Assembly: GCF_016735515.1 (NCBI RefSeq)
Contig: NZ_JAERQZ010000001.1
Span: 310,001 to 374,000 of the forward strand
DNA length: 64,000 nt
Direction of reading: 5' to 3'
Source of the DNA: Piscinibacter sp. HJYY11
GTDB lineage: Bacteria; Pseudomonadota; Gammaproteobacteria; Burkholderiales; Burkholderiaceae_C
Position numbers and translations under genes: made by a program. Positions 17,654-25,796 of this stretch are shown piece by piece; within the stretch, counting starts at the first letter, position 1, and each line of letters opens with the position of its first letter. The notes below the pieces were generated by a model, which was given only the letters and a program-made list of their open reading frames with translations, searched no databases and was not told where the DNA came from.

Positions 17654-18346
17654 TCACTTCACGAGCATCACGCGCATGCCGAGCGCGGCGCCTGCGGGCC
17701 GGTCCAGCACCTGCACCTTGGCCTCGCGCGGGCGGAAGCCGTCGGGCAAGGGCTGGCTGCCACGCACGACCTCGTGCGTGGTGAAGGAGATGGGCACCGG
17801 CTTGAGCGCCACGGTCGTCTCGGGGCTCTTGGCCGAGCTGCCGATCAGCTGGAGCTGCAATACACCGGTGGTCGGGCGCGTGCCGGCGCGTTCGCGTGCA
17901 AGCACCACGTCGTAGACCAAGGCGCCGCCCCGCACGGTGAAGCGCCCGGCGCGCACTTCGACCGTGCCGCCGCGCGGGTCGGGTGGCAGGGCGGCGACCG
18001 TGGTCGCGAGGTCTTCGCTCAGGCGCTCGATGCGCGCCCGGCTGCCGGCGAATTCTTCCTGCAGCGACTTGTGCTGCGCCGTGGTCGAGGCGAGCTTCTG
18101 CTCGGTGTCGGCCAGCGCCTGCTGCAGGCGCTTGCGCTCGGCTTCAGTGCTGTCGTAGGCGTTGCGCAGCTTGGCCGATTCGCCAGCCGACAGGCGCGGC
18201 GGCAGGTAGCGCTCTTGCACGACCACCACGCCGGCGGCGCCGACCACCACGCCGCTCAGCAGCAGCACCAGCCAGCGGGGAGGGCGGCCACGTTTTCGCC
18301 GGTGGCCATAGGGCTCCAGCACCACGGGTTTCGATCGACCGAACAT
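17654..18346 (-). CDS. Membrane-anchored coiled-coil protein of unknown function
   Basis: 230 aa. A basic cytoplasmic stretch (HRRKRGRPPR) is followed by one membrane segment (about 25-43), a coiled coil (about 55-115, rich in Glu, Gln, Lys and Arg) and a C-terminal beta-rich domain ending in GMRVMLVK. The layout and ending resemble a betaproteobacterial family I associate with DUF6776, but that name is from memory and unsure. The ATG at 18346 is chosen because the upstream extension of the frame is antisense to the helicase gene. It is divergent from the helicase. Confidence 0.65.
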   Translation of the reverse strand: MFGRSKPVVLEPYGHRRKRGRPPRWLVLLLSGVVVGAAGVVVVQERYLPPRLSAGESAKLRNAYDSTEAERKRLQQALADTEQKLASTTAQHKSLQEEFAGSRARIERLSEDLATTVAALPPDPRGGTVEVRAGRFTVRGGALVYDVVLARERAGTRPTTGVLQLQLIGSSAKSPETTVALKPVPISFTTHEVVRGSQPLPDGFRPREAKVQVLDRPAGAALGMRVMLVK

Positions 18347-18493
18347 GCGAGAAAACGTCTTGGTTTCGAGGGGGAATGAAGGGTACAACCATCGTCCACG
18401 CGCGGCGAAGGCGGCTTTGAAACACGATGTGCAAGAGGGGCGGGTGAGGCGAGGGTGCCTGGCGCCGGTACGATGTCGCCCCTTGCCTGCGCC

Positions 18494-20722
18494 ATGACCG
18501 ACACCGATCTCAACCTGCCCAACCCTCGCCATGCGCGACGGGTGCCCGCCCACATCGACAAGCCGGCCTTCGAGCGCATCCGCCAGGCCGCCTACCTGCT
18601 GCCGCAGGTCGTCAAGCCGAGTGACTACGAAGGCGAACGCAGCGCAGACGTGGAGGCCCATCTCGACGACATGGGGCTGATCCTGCTGCAGAAGGCGGTG
18701 TCGGGCGCGCGCCCGAGCCGGTGGATCGCACCCGACCTGATGGACGTGGCCTTGCGCCACCTCGATGCCGTGGGCACCGGCGCCGGCGTGCGGCAGCTGA
18801 TGCTCGACCGCACGGCGGTGCTCGATGCGCTGGGCATCTCGCGCGAAGGCGCGAGGTGGACACGTGTCGTGAGCCACGTGCTGCAGCTCGATGAGCCCGG
18901 CTGGCAGGTGCCGGTGCTGCACCCCGTGCCGGTGGATCCCGAGGCCGTCTGGGCTTTCTACCGCAGCGGCGACCAGGACGCTCTGCGCGAAGCCCTCGGC
19001 CCCGCGCCCGACTATCCGCATGCCCGCGCGCTGAAGACGCACCTCGATGCGCTGGTGGCGCGAAGCCGTGCCCACAGCCCGGCGCACCTCGACTCGCTGC
19101 TGCCGCGGCTGCAGTCGGAATGCGCGCTGGTCCATGCGACGAGCAACCCCGAGGTGCTGAGCGATGCCTGCAGCCGGGTGCAGGAGCGTTGGGCGCACCG
19201 CGCGAGCGAGCTCGAGACGCTGGAAGGCCTCAACCATGAGCTCGCCTTCCAGGGCTACCCCGACACCTTCGAGCTCGCGCGCCAGCTGCAGCGCAGCGTC
19301 ACGCTGTATGTCGGCCCGCCCAACAGCGGCAAGACCCATGCGGCCTTCGAGCAGCTCGCGCAGGCGCACAACGGCGTGTACCTCGCGCCGCTGCGGCTGC
19401 TCGCGCTCGAAGGGCGTGATCGCCTGGTGGCGCGGGGCGTGCCGTGCTCGCTGCTCACCGGCGAGGAGAACGTGCCGGCCGACCATGCGCAGGTGGTGTC
19501 GAGCACCATCGAGATGATGGCCACGCGCATCCCCGTCGACGTGGCGGTGATCGACGAAGCGCAGATGATCTTCGACCCCTACCGCGGCTGGGCGTGGACG
19601 CAGGCGATCGTCGGCGTGCCGGCCAACGAGGTGATCATCATCTGCTCGGCGTTTGCGGTGCCGGTGCTCGAGAACCTGCTCGGCCTGTGCGGCGAGCGCT
19701 GCAGCGTGCGCCGCTTCGAGCGCAAGCAGCACGTGGAGCTGCTGCCGCACCCGGTGCCCGTGTCGGCGCTCAAGCATGGCGACGCGGTGGTGGCGTTCAG
19801 CCGGCGCGAGGTGCTCTCCTTGCGCGACCAGATCTCGGCCAGCGGCCACCCGGTGTCGGTGGTGTATGGCGCGCTGCCGCCCGAAGTGCGCAAGCGCGAA
19901 GCCGAGCGTTTTGCGACGGGCGAGTCGCACATCCTCGTGGCGACCGATGCGATCGGCATGGGACTCAACCTGCCGATCCGGCGTGTGCTGTTCAGCACGC
20001 TCACCAAGTTCGACGGCGTGGCCGACCGCACGCTCGATGAATCGGAAGTGCACCAGATCGCAGGGCGCGCCGGGCGCTTCGGCATCCATGAAGAAGGCTT
20101 CGTGGGCGTGCTGCGCGAGGCCGAGCCGAATGCGCTCAAGGTGCTGAAGGATTTGCTCGGCCGATCGCCGCGTGCGCCACGTCACTTCAAGGCGCCGGTG
20201 GCGCCCAACGGGTGGCATGTGGACACCATCGCCTCACGCCTGCGCAAGACACGCTTGCGGGAAGTGCTCGACGTGTTCATGGAGCAGTTGAAGCTCGACG
20301 ATGCGCACTTCGCCGTGGCCGAGCTGGAGCAGATGTTGGAGCTCGCGGCGGAGCTGGACCGGGTGGCGTCGCGGCTGTCACTGAAGCAGCGGTTCGTGTA
20401 TGCGCAGGCGCCGGTGGACACGCGCGCCGAGGGGCAGGTGCTGGAGTTCCTGGAGTGGGCGGGGGCGCATGCGCTCGTCGGCAAGGCGGGGCGGCCTTGG
20501 TTCCTCGATGCGGTGGATGGGCACAGCCGCTTGGATCGGATGGAGCAGGCGTTGAGGTCTTGCACCTTGTGGCTGTGGTTGGATTTGCGGTTTCCTGGGG
20601 TCTACGGGCACGTGGAGGAGGTGCATCTCTTGCGCGAGTCGCTCAATGCGGGGATCGAGCGGCAGTTGCAGGGGCAGAGGCCACTGGCGCAGATGCGGCG
20701 CGGCGGCTTGCGGAGGCGCTGA
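18494..20722 (+). CDS. Suv3-like superfamily 2 RNA helicase
   Basis: 742 aa. The helicase core resembles mitochondrial Suv3: Walker A as GPPNSGKTHAA, motif II as DEAQM, motif III/IV region with CSAFAVPVLENL, and motif VI as QIAGRAGRFG. An N-terminal part of about 270 residues without an obvious domain comes first, and a C-terminal helical region with PRHFKAPVAPNGWHVD resembles the Suv3 C-terminal extension. In eukaryotes Suv3 unwinds RNA for degradation; bacterial homologues are poorly studied. The start at 18494 follows from alignment of the frame; no strong ribosome binding site is visible. The gene is followed directly by the 657-bp palindromic element. Confidence 0.85.
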   Translation: MTDTDLNLPNPRHARRVPAHIDKPAFERIRQAAYLLPQVVKPSDYEGERSADVEAHLDDMGLILLQKAVSGARPSRWIAPDLMDVALRHLDAVGTGAGVRQLMLDRTAVLDALGISREGARWTRVVSHVLQLDEPGWQVPVLHPVPVDPEAVWAFYRSGDQDALREALGPAPDYPHARALKTHLDALVARSRAHSPAHLDSLLPRLQSECALVHATSNPEVLSDACSRVQERWAHRASELETLEGLNHELAFQGYPDTFELARQLQRSVTLYVGPPNSGKTHAAFEQLAQAHNGVYLAPLRLLALEGRDRLVARGVPCSLLTGEENVPADHAQVVSSTIEMMATRIPVDVAVIDEAQMIFDPYRGWAWTQAIVGVPANEVIIICSAFAVPVLENLLGLCGERCSVRRFERKQHVELLPHPVPVSALKHGDAVVAFSRREVLSLRDQISASGHPVSVVYGALPPEVRKREAERFATGESHILVATDAIGMGLNLPIRRVLFSTLTKFDGVADRTLDESEVHQIAGRAGRFGIHEEGFVGVLREAEPNALKVLKDLLGRSPRAPRHFKAPVAPNGWHVDTIASRLRKTRLREVLDVFMEQLKLDDAHFAVAELEQMLELAAELDRVASRLSLKQRFVYAQAPVDTRAEGQVLEFLEWAGAHALVGKAGRPWFLDAVDGHSRLDRMEQALRSCTLWLWLDLRFPGVYGHVEEVHLLRESLNAGIERQLQGQRPLAQMRRGGLRRR

Positions 20723-20766
20723 TTACTGCGTGAGGCTGTTTGCCGGGATTTCGCCCCGGCGGGCGA

Positions 20767-20800
20767 CCTTCTTTTCTTTGCTTGCCCAAAGAAAAGAAGG
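20767..20800. repeat. 14-bp perfect hairpin in the left arm
   Basis: CCTTCTTTTCTTTG and CAAAGAAAAGAAGG form a perfect stem around the loop CTTGCC. The AT-rich, purine/pyrimidine-biased composition stands out from the surrounding GC-rich DNA. It could end helicase transcripts. Confidence 0.8.
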
Positions 20801-21311
20801 CAAAAGAAAGGGCACCCCGTTCGCTCGGTCGCCCTAGGGGCGACTGCTCTGCGCTGCTCGGACTTGAGGGCTCGCGCAGAACTCGCTACGCGGCCTGCGG
20901 CCGCTGCGCTCAGACAGCTGCGCGAAGTCAGATCACGAAGCGCGCTGCGCGCGCAGCCCTCAAGCCCTGCGCTGCTCGACGGCTCTCAAAGGCCCCGGGA
21001 TACCGCCGCCCGCTTCGCGTGCATCACACTCTCGACTCGCTTCGCCTCGTGCTGGAGGGTAGGGCGCGCCGCGCGCGCACCTATCCTGGTTGCGATGCGA
21101 AGCGAGCTGTGTCGCTCCCGTGGGTGGCGTCGAGGAGCGCAGGGCTTGAGGGGCGCGCGCGTGAGCGCGCTTCGTGAACATTCTTCGCGCCTCTTGTCTG
21201 AACGTAGCGAGCGCAGTTCGCGAAGTGAGTTAGGCGCGGCCCCTCAAGACCGAGCACCGCAGAGCAGTCCGGCCTCCGGCCGGACCGCCACCGTCGGGTC
21301 GCCTTTCTTTG

Positions 21312-21343
21312 CCTACTTTCTTTGGCGAAGCAAAGAAAGTAGG
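21312..21343. repeat. 13-bp perfect hairpin in the right arm
   Basis: CCTACTTTCTTTG and CAAAGAAAGTAGG form a perfect stem around GCGAAG. It is the mirror-image counterpart of the left-arm hairpin; a different stem-end base pair is compensated on both sides, so each hairpin is preserved separately. Confidence 0.8.
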
Positions 21344-21391
21344 TCGCCCGCCGGGGCGAGACCCGGCAGCAGCCTCACGCAGCGAAAAGAA

Positions 21392-21973
21392 TCAAGGCTG
21401 ATTCGTCACGATCGTCACCCGCCGATTCTCCGGCGCCGCGATGACCTTCTTGTTGAGCAGATCCGTGTCACCCTTTCCCTCGGCCTTCAGGCGATCCGCC
21501 GAGATCGAGTGCTGCGCGACCAGGTACTCGCGCACGCTCTCGGCCCGCTGTTGTGACAGCACGAGGTTGGCATCCGAGTTCCCACGCGGATCTGCGTGGC
21601 CTTCCACGTTGAAGGTGTAGTCGGCCAGGCGGTCGTTCTTGAGCGCGGCAGCCACCACGTCGAGCTGCTGCTTGGCGTTGGCGGTCAGCTCGGAGGAGTT
21701 GGTCTCGAAAGTGATGAGCAGCGAAGCGCTCGCCTTCTTCTTCGGGGCGGCCAGCACGCCGCCGGTGTTGTCGCGGCTGACCTTCAGGCTGCGGGTCAGG
21801 ACCGGGGCGGGCTCGGGGGTGAGCGCGTCCAGCAGGTTGGCTTCGGTCACCTTGTTGCCCTTGAGCAGCGTCGTGCCCTCCTGCGCCCAGGGTGCGGCGC
21901 ACAGGGTGGCGGCGAGCAAGGCGGCGACGAGTTTCGAAGCGGGGCGGCTGACGGGGTGGTGAAGGGTGCGCAT
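21392..21973 (-). CDS. OmpA family peptidoglycan-binding protein
   Basis: 193 aa. A signal peptide (about 1-31, ending APWAQ) precedes a linker of about 50 residues and an OmpA-like C-terminal domain (about 82-193) with LLITFETNSSEL, VEGHADPRG, LSQQRAESVREYL and PENRRVTIVT. It probably binds peptidoglycan in the periplasm or at the outer membrane. The ATG at 21973 has AGGAG upstream. No beta barrel is present. A box of the shared promoter motif lies about 65 bases upstream, partly inside the 3' end of pppA, so it may have its own promoter while also following pppA. Confidence 0.85.
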   Translation of the reverse strand: MRTLHHPVSRPASKLVAALLAATLCAAPWAQEGTTLLKGNKVTEANLLDALTPEPAPVLTRSLKVSRDNTGGVLAAPKKKASASLLITFETNSSELTANAKQQLDVVAAALKNDRLADYTFNVEGHADPRGNSDANLVLSQQRAESVREYLVAQHSISADRLKAEGKGDTDLLNKKVIAAPENRRVTIVTNQP

Positions 21974-22006
21974 GGCAATCTCCTGCGGGTCTCTTGACGG
22001 TGTGAA

Positions 22007-22047
22007 TATTGAACGATGCGGGGCCTGGATGAAAGCGACCAAGGTCA
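22007..22047 (-). promoter_or_regulatory. TGACCTTGGTC box and -10-like element before the OmpA gene
   Basis: On the minus strand TGACCTTGGTC (22047-22037) is followed after 24 bases by TCAATA and then TTC, giving AATATTC as a possible -10. Six other copies of the box lie before genes in this window. The box overlaps the last codon of pppA. Confidence 0.4.
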
Positions 22048-22851
22048 CCCGGCGCCGGGGATGGGGCCGGGCACGGTGTCGCTCCACAGGCCGTTCAGCC
22101 GCGTGGTCTCGGCCGGGTCGCCCAGCCACACGGCGATGGCGCTGTAGTTGTCCTGCCGGGGCGTGGCGTGGCCGGCGATGTGCTCGGCCATGCGCTGCAG
22201 CCAGTCGGCCGGCGACGCGGCCACGGCGAAATGGTCCTCGATGTCGCGTGTGCTGAAGTGCTCCCACCAGCCGTCGCTGCACAGCAGGAAGGCGTCTCCG
22301 TCCTGCACCGGCGCGGCCTGCTCGGTCGTGTTGGGGTCGACGCCGCCTTCGGTGCCCATGGCGGCCAGCAGCTGGTTTTTCTTGGGGTGGTTCAGCGCCT
22401 CTTCCGGCGTGAGGTAGCCGGCCACCACCATCTGCTGCACGACGCTGTCGTCCTGCGTCACGTGCAGCACGCGCCCATGGCGCAGCAGGTACAGGCGCGA
22501 GTCACCGACGTGCGTCCAGAGGGCTTCTTCGCGCCGGGTGTCGATCCACAGGGCGACGAGCGTGGCGTGCATGCGGTCGCGCTGCTGCTTGTCCTGCATC
22601 TGCACCACCGCGTCATGTGCCTGCAGCACGAGTTGGGTCAGCTCGCGCGGCGAGGCCTGCACGGCGTTTTGCAGGGCGTGGGCGGTGAGGCGCACCACCA
22701 GGTCTGAGGCGATGGCGCCACCCTGGTGGCCGCCGGCACCGTCGGACAGCACGGCATAGCCGAACGGCCCGTTGCGCCCGTGGCGCAGGTCGTCTTCGTT
22801 GTGGTTGCGCCCACCCACCTCGCTGCGGGTGGCGATCTCGATCTCGAGCAT
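22045..22851 (-). CDS. pppA: PP2C-type protein phosphatase PppA (T6SS-associated)
   Basis: 268 aa, cytoplasmic. PppA removes phosphate from FHA-type T6SS proteins phosphorylated by PpkA, resetting the apparatus. The PP2C motifs are all visible: RNHNEDD, SDGAGGHQGG, the THVGDSRLYLL stretch, LLCSDGWWE and QDNYSAI, giving the metal-binding Asp residues. The start at 22851 (ML EIEIATRSEVGG) is chosen because conserved sequence begins there and it lies ten bases after the tagH stop. It forms an operon with tagH upstream, separate from ppkA by 6 kb. Confidence 0.88.
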   Translation of the reverse strand: MLEIEIATRSEVGGRNHNEDDLRHGRNGPFGYAVLSDGAGGHQGGAIASDLVVRLTAHALQNAVQASPRELTQLVLQAHDAVVQMQDKQQRDRMHATLVALWIDTRREEALWTHVGDSRLYLLRHGRVLHVTQDDSVVQQMVVAGYLTPEEALNHPKKNQLLAAMGTEGGVDPNTTEQAAPVQDGDAFLLCSDGWWEHFSTRDIEDHFAVAASPADWLQRMAEHIAGHATPRQDNYSAIAVWLGDPAETTRLNGLWSDTVPGPIPGAG

Positions 22852-22861
22852 GCGCGGCGTG

Positions 22862-24739
22862 TCAGACGGAAGGGTGGCGGGCTTGGTCCAGTCGGTCGAG
22901 CTGCTCTTCGTAGGCCTCGATGAAGGCCTTGCCGAAGAGATCGTGGAAGTCTTCCTGCGCATCGTCGCGGATGCGCTTGTAGTGCTGCAGGTAGAGCTCC
23001 CAGAGCTTGGCGCGGCGGTTCATCGGCAGCACGCTGTCGAGCACCGAGTTGCCGGCGAGCTTGTTCTCGAGCTTGCCGGGCTCGAACTTGTCGAGCACGC
23101 CGGTGAGCGCGGCGCGCATGCCGGCCATGGTGCCGATGGCGTGGCCGAGCAGGTCGTCCATCACGTCGTTCACCGCCACCGGGCCCATCATGAAGCCGCG
23201 CATCGGGGGCTGCAGCAGCTGCTCGATGGCCACGCCCGCATCGGGCGAGAACTTGAGCGGGTTGTTGTTGCGTGCCTGGATGGTGGTGACGTCGGCCTTC
23301 ATCTCCTGCTTGGCCGCGGCGCGGATGTGCACGAGCTTGATCGTGCCGTCGATCGCGTGGTGCATCACCTGGCCGATGATCTTCATCATCTCGGGGGTGA
23401 GGCCCTGGGGCAGCTTGATGTTGACGCCGGCGCCTTCGCAGAAGGCGGCCCACAGCGCATCGGGCGGCGCCGAGGGCGTGGCGGCTGCCAGCGGCGCCGG
23501 TGCGGTGACCGGCGGGATCTCATCGAGTGGCGCATGGGCCGAGTCGAACACCAGGCGCGACGGCTTCACGCCCGGCACCGTCTCGGGCTCGCTGCGCGGG
23601 GCGGGCGGTGGTGGCGACCGGAAGGCCGTCGGTGCGGCGATGGGCGTCGGCGCAGGCACGGGCGCTGGTGCTGGCCGGGGCGCGGGCCTGGGAGCCTGCA
23701 CGGCGGGCGGCACGTAGGCCGCGCGCAACTCCGGGGTGTGGTTGGAGGCGGTGGGCGCGACGGGCGGCGGGGGCGCCGAGGCAGTGCCACCGAACATCGC
23801 CATCGGGTCCTTGTTGTCGGCAGGAGCGCCTTTCGCGCCGCTGGCGGGTGTAGAGAGGAAGCCGGCCAGCGGGTCGCTTCCGGGCGCCGGCGCACCGCCG
23901 AGGCCGAACATGGCATCGAGGCTGCTCGCCTGCGCCGGCGGCGTGCCGATCAGGTCGCCCAGGCCCAGGTCGGCCGGCAGGGCGGCCGACGGCGAGGGCG
24001 CCGGCGGGCTGCCCGCCATGAAGCCGGCCAGGCCGGTCTGTGCGGCGCTGGAAGAAGGCGGGGGTGCGAGGTCGGCGAACGGATCGAAATCGTCGGGCAG
24101 GCGCGCCGCCACCGGAGCGGGGGCGGGAGCGGGCGGCACCGGTGCGGCCGGACGCGCCGGAGGCACGCGCACGTGCACGGCGGTGGTGGGCGGGTGGGCC
24201 GCCTGGCCGCCCATCAGGCCGGCGAAGGGGTCGTCGGCCGCCGGCTTCACGGCGCTGCCGAGCAGGTCGGCGAAGGGGTTGGAGGCACTGGTCGTGGAGG
24301 CCACCGTCGAGCCGCCGAGCGAGGAGCGCGGGCGCGGGTTGGTCTTGCCCTCGGTGGCGGAAGACTTGATCACCGTGCGCGGGTCGACGGCCACGGGCTG
24401 CGTGGCCGCGGGGTCGACCGCCTCGCCGAAGGTGGCGCGCATGCCATAGCTGCCGACGATGATCTCGTCGCCGTCGCTGAGGTTGGTGCCTTCGCCGGGG
24501 TTGATGGGGCGGCCGTTGACGGTGATCGCGTTGGCGCTGCCCACGTTGCGGATGGAGAAGCCGCCGTTGTTGAACCACACCTCGGCCTGCAGGCGCGAGA
24601 TGTGGCGCTCGGGGTCGGGCAGGCTCAGGGTGTTGGTGTCGGAGCGGCCGATCGTGCCGCCGCGTTCGTCGAAATGGCCGGTGATGGCCTGCGACAAGGT
24701 TTCGCCTTTCAGGGTGTGCGCGCGGATCACGAGATGCAT
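22862..24739 (-). CDS. tagH: T6SS-associated FHA domain protein TagH (Fha)
   Basis: 625 aa, cytoplasmic. The N-terminal FHA domain (about 1-95) has GRSDTNTLSLPD, HISRLQAEVWFNNGG and VNGRPINPGE; the usual His after Ser-Arg is replaced by Leu-Gln. A long Pro/Ala-rich linker (about 130-430) contains repeated acidic NPFADL / DPFAGL / DPLAGF / DPMAMF segments. The C-terminal TagH domain (about 435-615) begins LWAAFCEGAGV and includes AAAKQEMKADVTTI and RNNNPLKFSPDAG. FHA proteins bind phosphothreonine made by PpkA and trigger T6SS assembly. Confidence 0.9.
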   Translation of the reverse strand: MHLVIRAHTLKGETLSQAITGHFDERGGTIGRSDTNTLSLPDPERHISRLQAEVWFNNGGFSIRNVGSANAITVNGRPINPGEGTNLSDGDEIIVGSYGMRATFGEAVDPAATQPVAVDPRTVIKSSATEGKTNPRPRSSLGGSTVASTTSASNPFADLLGSAVKPAADDPFAGLMGGQAAHPPTTAVHVRVPPARPAAPVPPAPAPAPVAARLPDDFDPFADLAPPPSSSAAQTGLAGFMAGSPPAPSPSAALPADLGLGDLIGTPPAQASSLDAMFGLGGAPAPGSDPLAGFLSTPASGAKGAPADNKDPMAMFGGTASAPPPPVAPTASNHTPELRAAYVPPAVQAPRPAPRPAPAPVPAPTPIAAPTAFRSPPPPAPRSEPETVPGVKPSRLVFDSAHAPLDEIPPVTAPAPLAAATPSAPPDALWAAFCEGAGVNIKLPQGLTPEMMKIIGQVMHHAIDGTIKLVHIRAAAKQEMKADVTTIQARNNNPLKFSPDAGVAIEQLLQPPMRGFMMGPVAVNDVMDDLLGHAIGTMAGMRAALTGVLDKFEPGKLENKLAGNSVLDSVLPMNRRAKLWELYLQHYKRIRDDAQEDFHDLFGKAFIEAYEEQLDRLDQARHPSV

Positions 24740-24794
24740 GAGAGCTCCAAGGGTCAGGCCGCCGGCTTCGGGCGTGGCGGTCCCACAGTTGCGT

Positions 24795-24835
24795 TTATCC
24801 GGTCTGGCGCCAAGGCCCGCAATGAACGAAAGTCA
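24795..24835 (-). promoter_or_regulatory. TGACTTTCGTT box and -10-like element before tagH
   Basis: On the minus strand TGACTTTCGTT (24835-24825) is followed after exactly 24 bases by GGATAA (24800-24795). This is the shared promoter-like arrangement, pointing at tagH-pppA, about 55 bases before the tagH start. Confidence 0.5.
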
Positions 24836-24871
24836 TGCGGCGGGTGTGCATGGCCGTGCCACGCCGGTCGG

Positions 24872-25795
24872 CTACGGGTTGCCGCCGCTGGCAGGCAGGC
24901 CGAGCGAGAGGTGGATGGCGGAGGATGCGATGGCGGCGCCACCAACGGCAACGCTGATCTGGTTGAGCCCGCTGGCCACGTCGCCCGCGGCATAGAGGCC
25001 CGGCACGCTGGTCTGCTGGTGGTCGTCGACCACGAGGTAGCCGAGCGCATCGCATGCGGCGCCCAGGCCCGTGGCGAGGCGCGAGCGCACCTGCACGCCG
25101 AAGGCCGAGTAGAGCGCGGCGTACTCGCGCAGCCCGTCGCCGAAGCGCACCTGCACGCCGCCTTCGCACAAGGCGAAGGCCTGCGGGTGAGCCTCGGCCA
25201 CCGTGATGCCCGCTTGCCGCAATTGGCGGAGTTCACTGGCAGGCAATACCGCCTCGCGGTCGGACAGGAAAAGTGTCACGTCGTCGCTGAAGTGGCGCAG
25301 GTAGATCGCTTCGCGCACGCCCGCGACGCTGCGCGTGAGCACGGCCACCGGGCGGCCCGCGGCCTCGAAGCCGTCGCACACGGGGCAGAAGCGCAGCACG
25401 CCTTCGCGCAGCGCGGTCACGGCCTCGGGCAGGTCGGGCCAGACGTCGTTCACGCCCGTGGCGAGGATCACCCGCCGGGCATGGATGGGCGCGGGAAGTG
25501 CTTCGCCTTGCAGGATGAAGCTGTCGTCTGTTCGCTCCAGCGTGTCGACGCGGGCGTCAAGGGTCTGGATGGGGTAGCGCTCGGCCTGCTCGCGCATGGC
25601 TCCGAGCAGCTGCGCGCCGGAGATGCCGCCGGGGAAGCCGGGGTAGTTGCGCGACAGCGGGATGGTGGCCGCACGGCTGCTGCCCGAGTCGACGAGCAGC
25701 ACGCGGCGCCTGAAGCGGGCCAGGTACGTGGCCGTGGTAAGGCCCGCCGGGCCACCGCCGATGACGGCGGCGTCCCAGGCGGGGAAGAGGTTCAC
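24872..25795 (-). CDS. Thioredoxin reductase-like FAD-dependent oxidoreductase
   Basis: 307 aa. An N-terminal FAD-binding motif (VIGGGPAGLTTA), a redox-active CPVCDG pair in the thioredoxin-reductase position and a C-terminal GLYAAGDVASGLNQISVAVG segment mark the TrxR-like family. The second nucleotide-binding region lacks a clear GxGxxA/G motif (GRPVAVLTRSVAG), so NADPH use is uncertain and it is unlikely to be the main TrxB. The start is taken as GTG at 25795, one base after the stop of the preceding gene; another GTG at 25813 would overlap that gene. No strong ribosome binding site is visible. Confidence 0.75.
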   Translation of the reverse strand: MNLFPAWDAAVIGGGPAGLTTATYLARFRRRVLLVDSGSSRAATIPLSRNYPGFPGGISGAQLLGAMREQAERYPIQTLDARVDTLERTDDSFILQGEALPAPIHARRVILATGVNDVWPDLPEAVTALREGVLRFCPVCDGFEAAGRPVAVLTRSVAGVREAIYLRHFSDDVTLFLSDREAVLPASELRQLRQAGITVAEAHPQAFALCEGGVQVRFGDGLREYAALYSAFGVQVRSRLATGLGAACDALGYLVVDDHQQTSVPGLYAAGDVASGLNQISVAVGGAAIASSAIHLSLGLPASGGNP

Positions 25796-25796
25796 G

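Larger units (their letters stand above)
20726..21382. repeat. 657-bp giant imperfect palindrome without a supported gene
   Basis: The region begins CTGCGTGAGGCTG and ends with its reverse complement CAGCCTCACGCAG. The match continues inwards: outer arms 20726-20818 and 21293-21382, a middle block 20841-20877 against 21233-21272, and an inner block 20933-20990 against 21128-21177, leaving a centre of about 136 bases. Each outer arm also folds on itself. All open frames here read through repeats and look non-coding. No transposase is present. It fills the whole space between the helicase and ompA stop codons and may be a non-autonomous mobile or dispersed repeat. Confidence 0.85.

Noticed and set aside
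20726..21382. Insertion sequence or gene within the palindromic region
   Set aside because: Open frames there are short, cross the repeat blocks and show no transposase motif; described as a non-coding palindrome instead.
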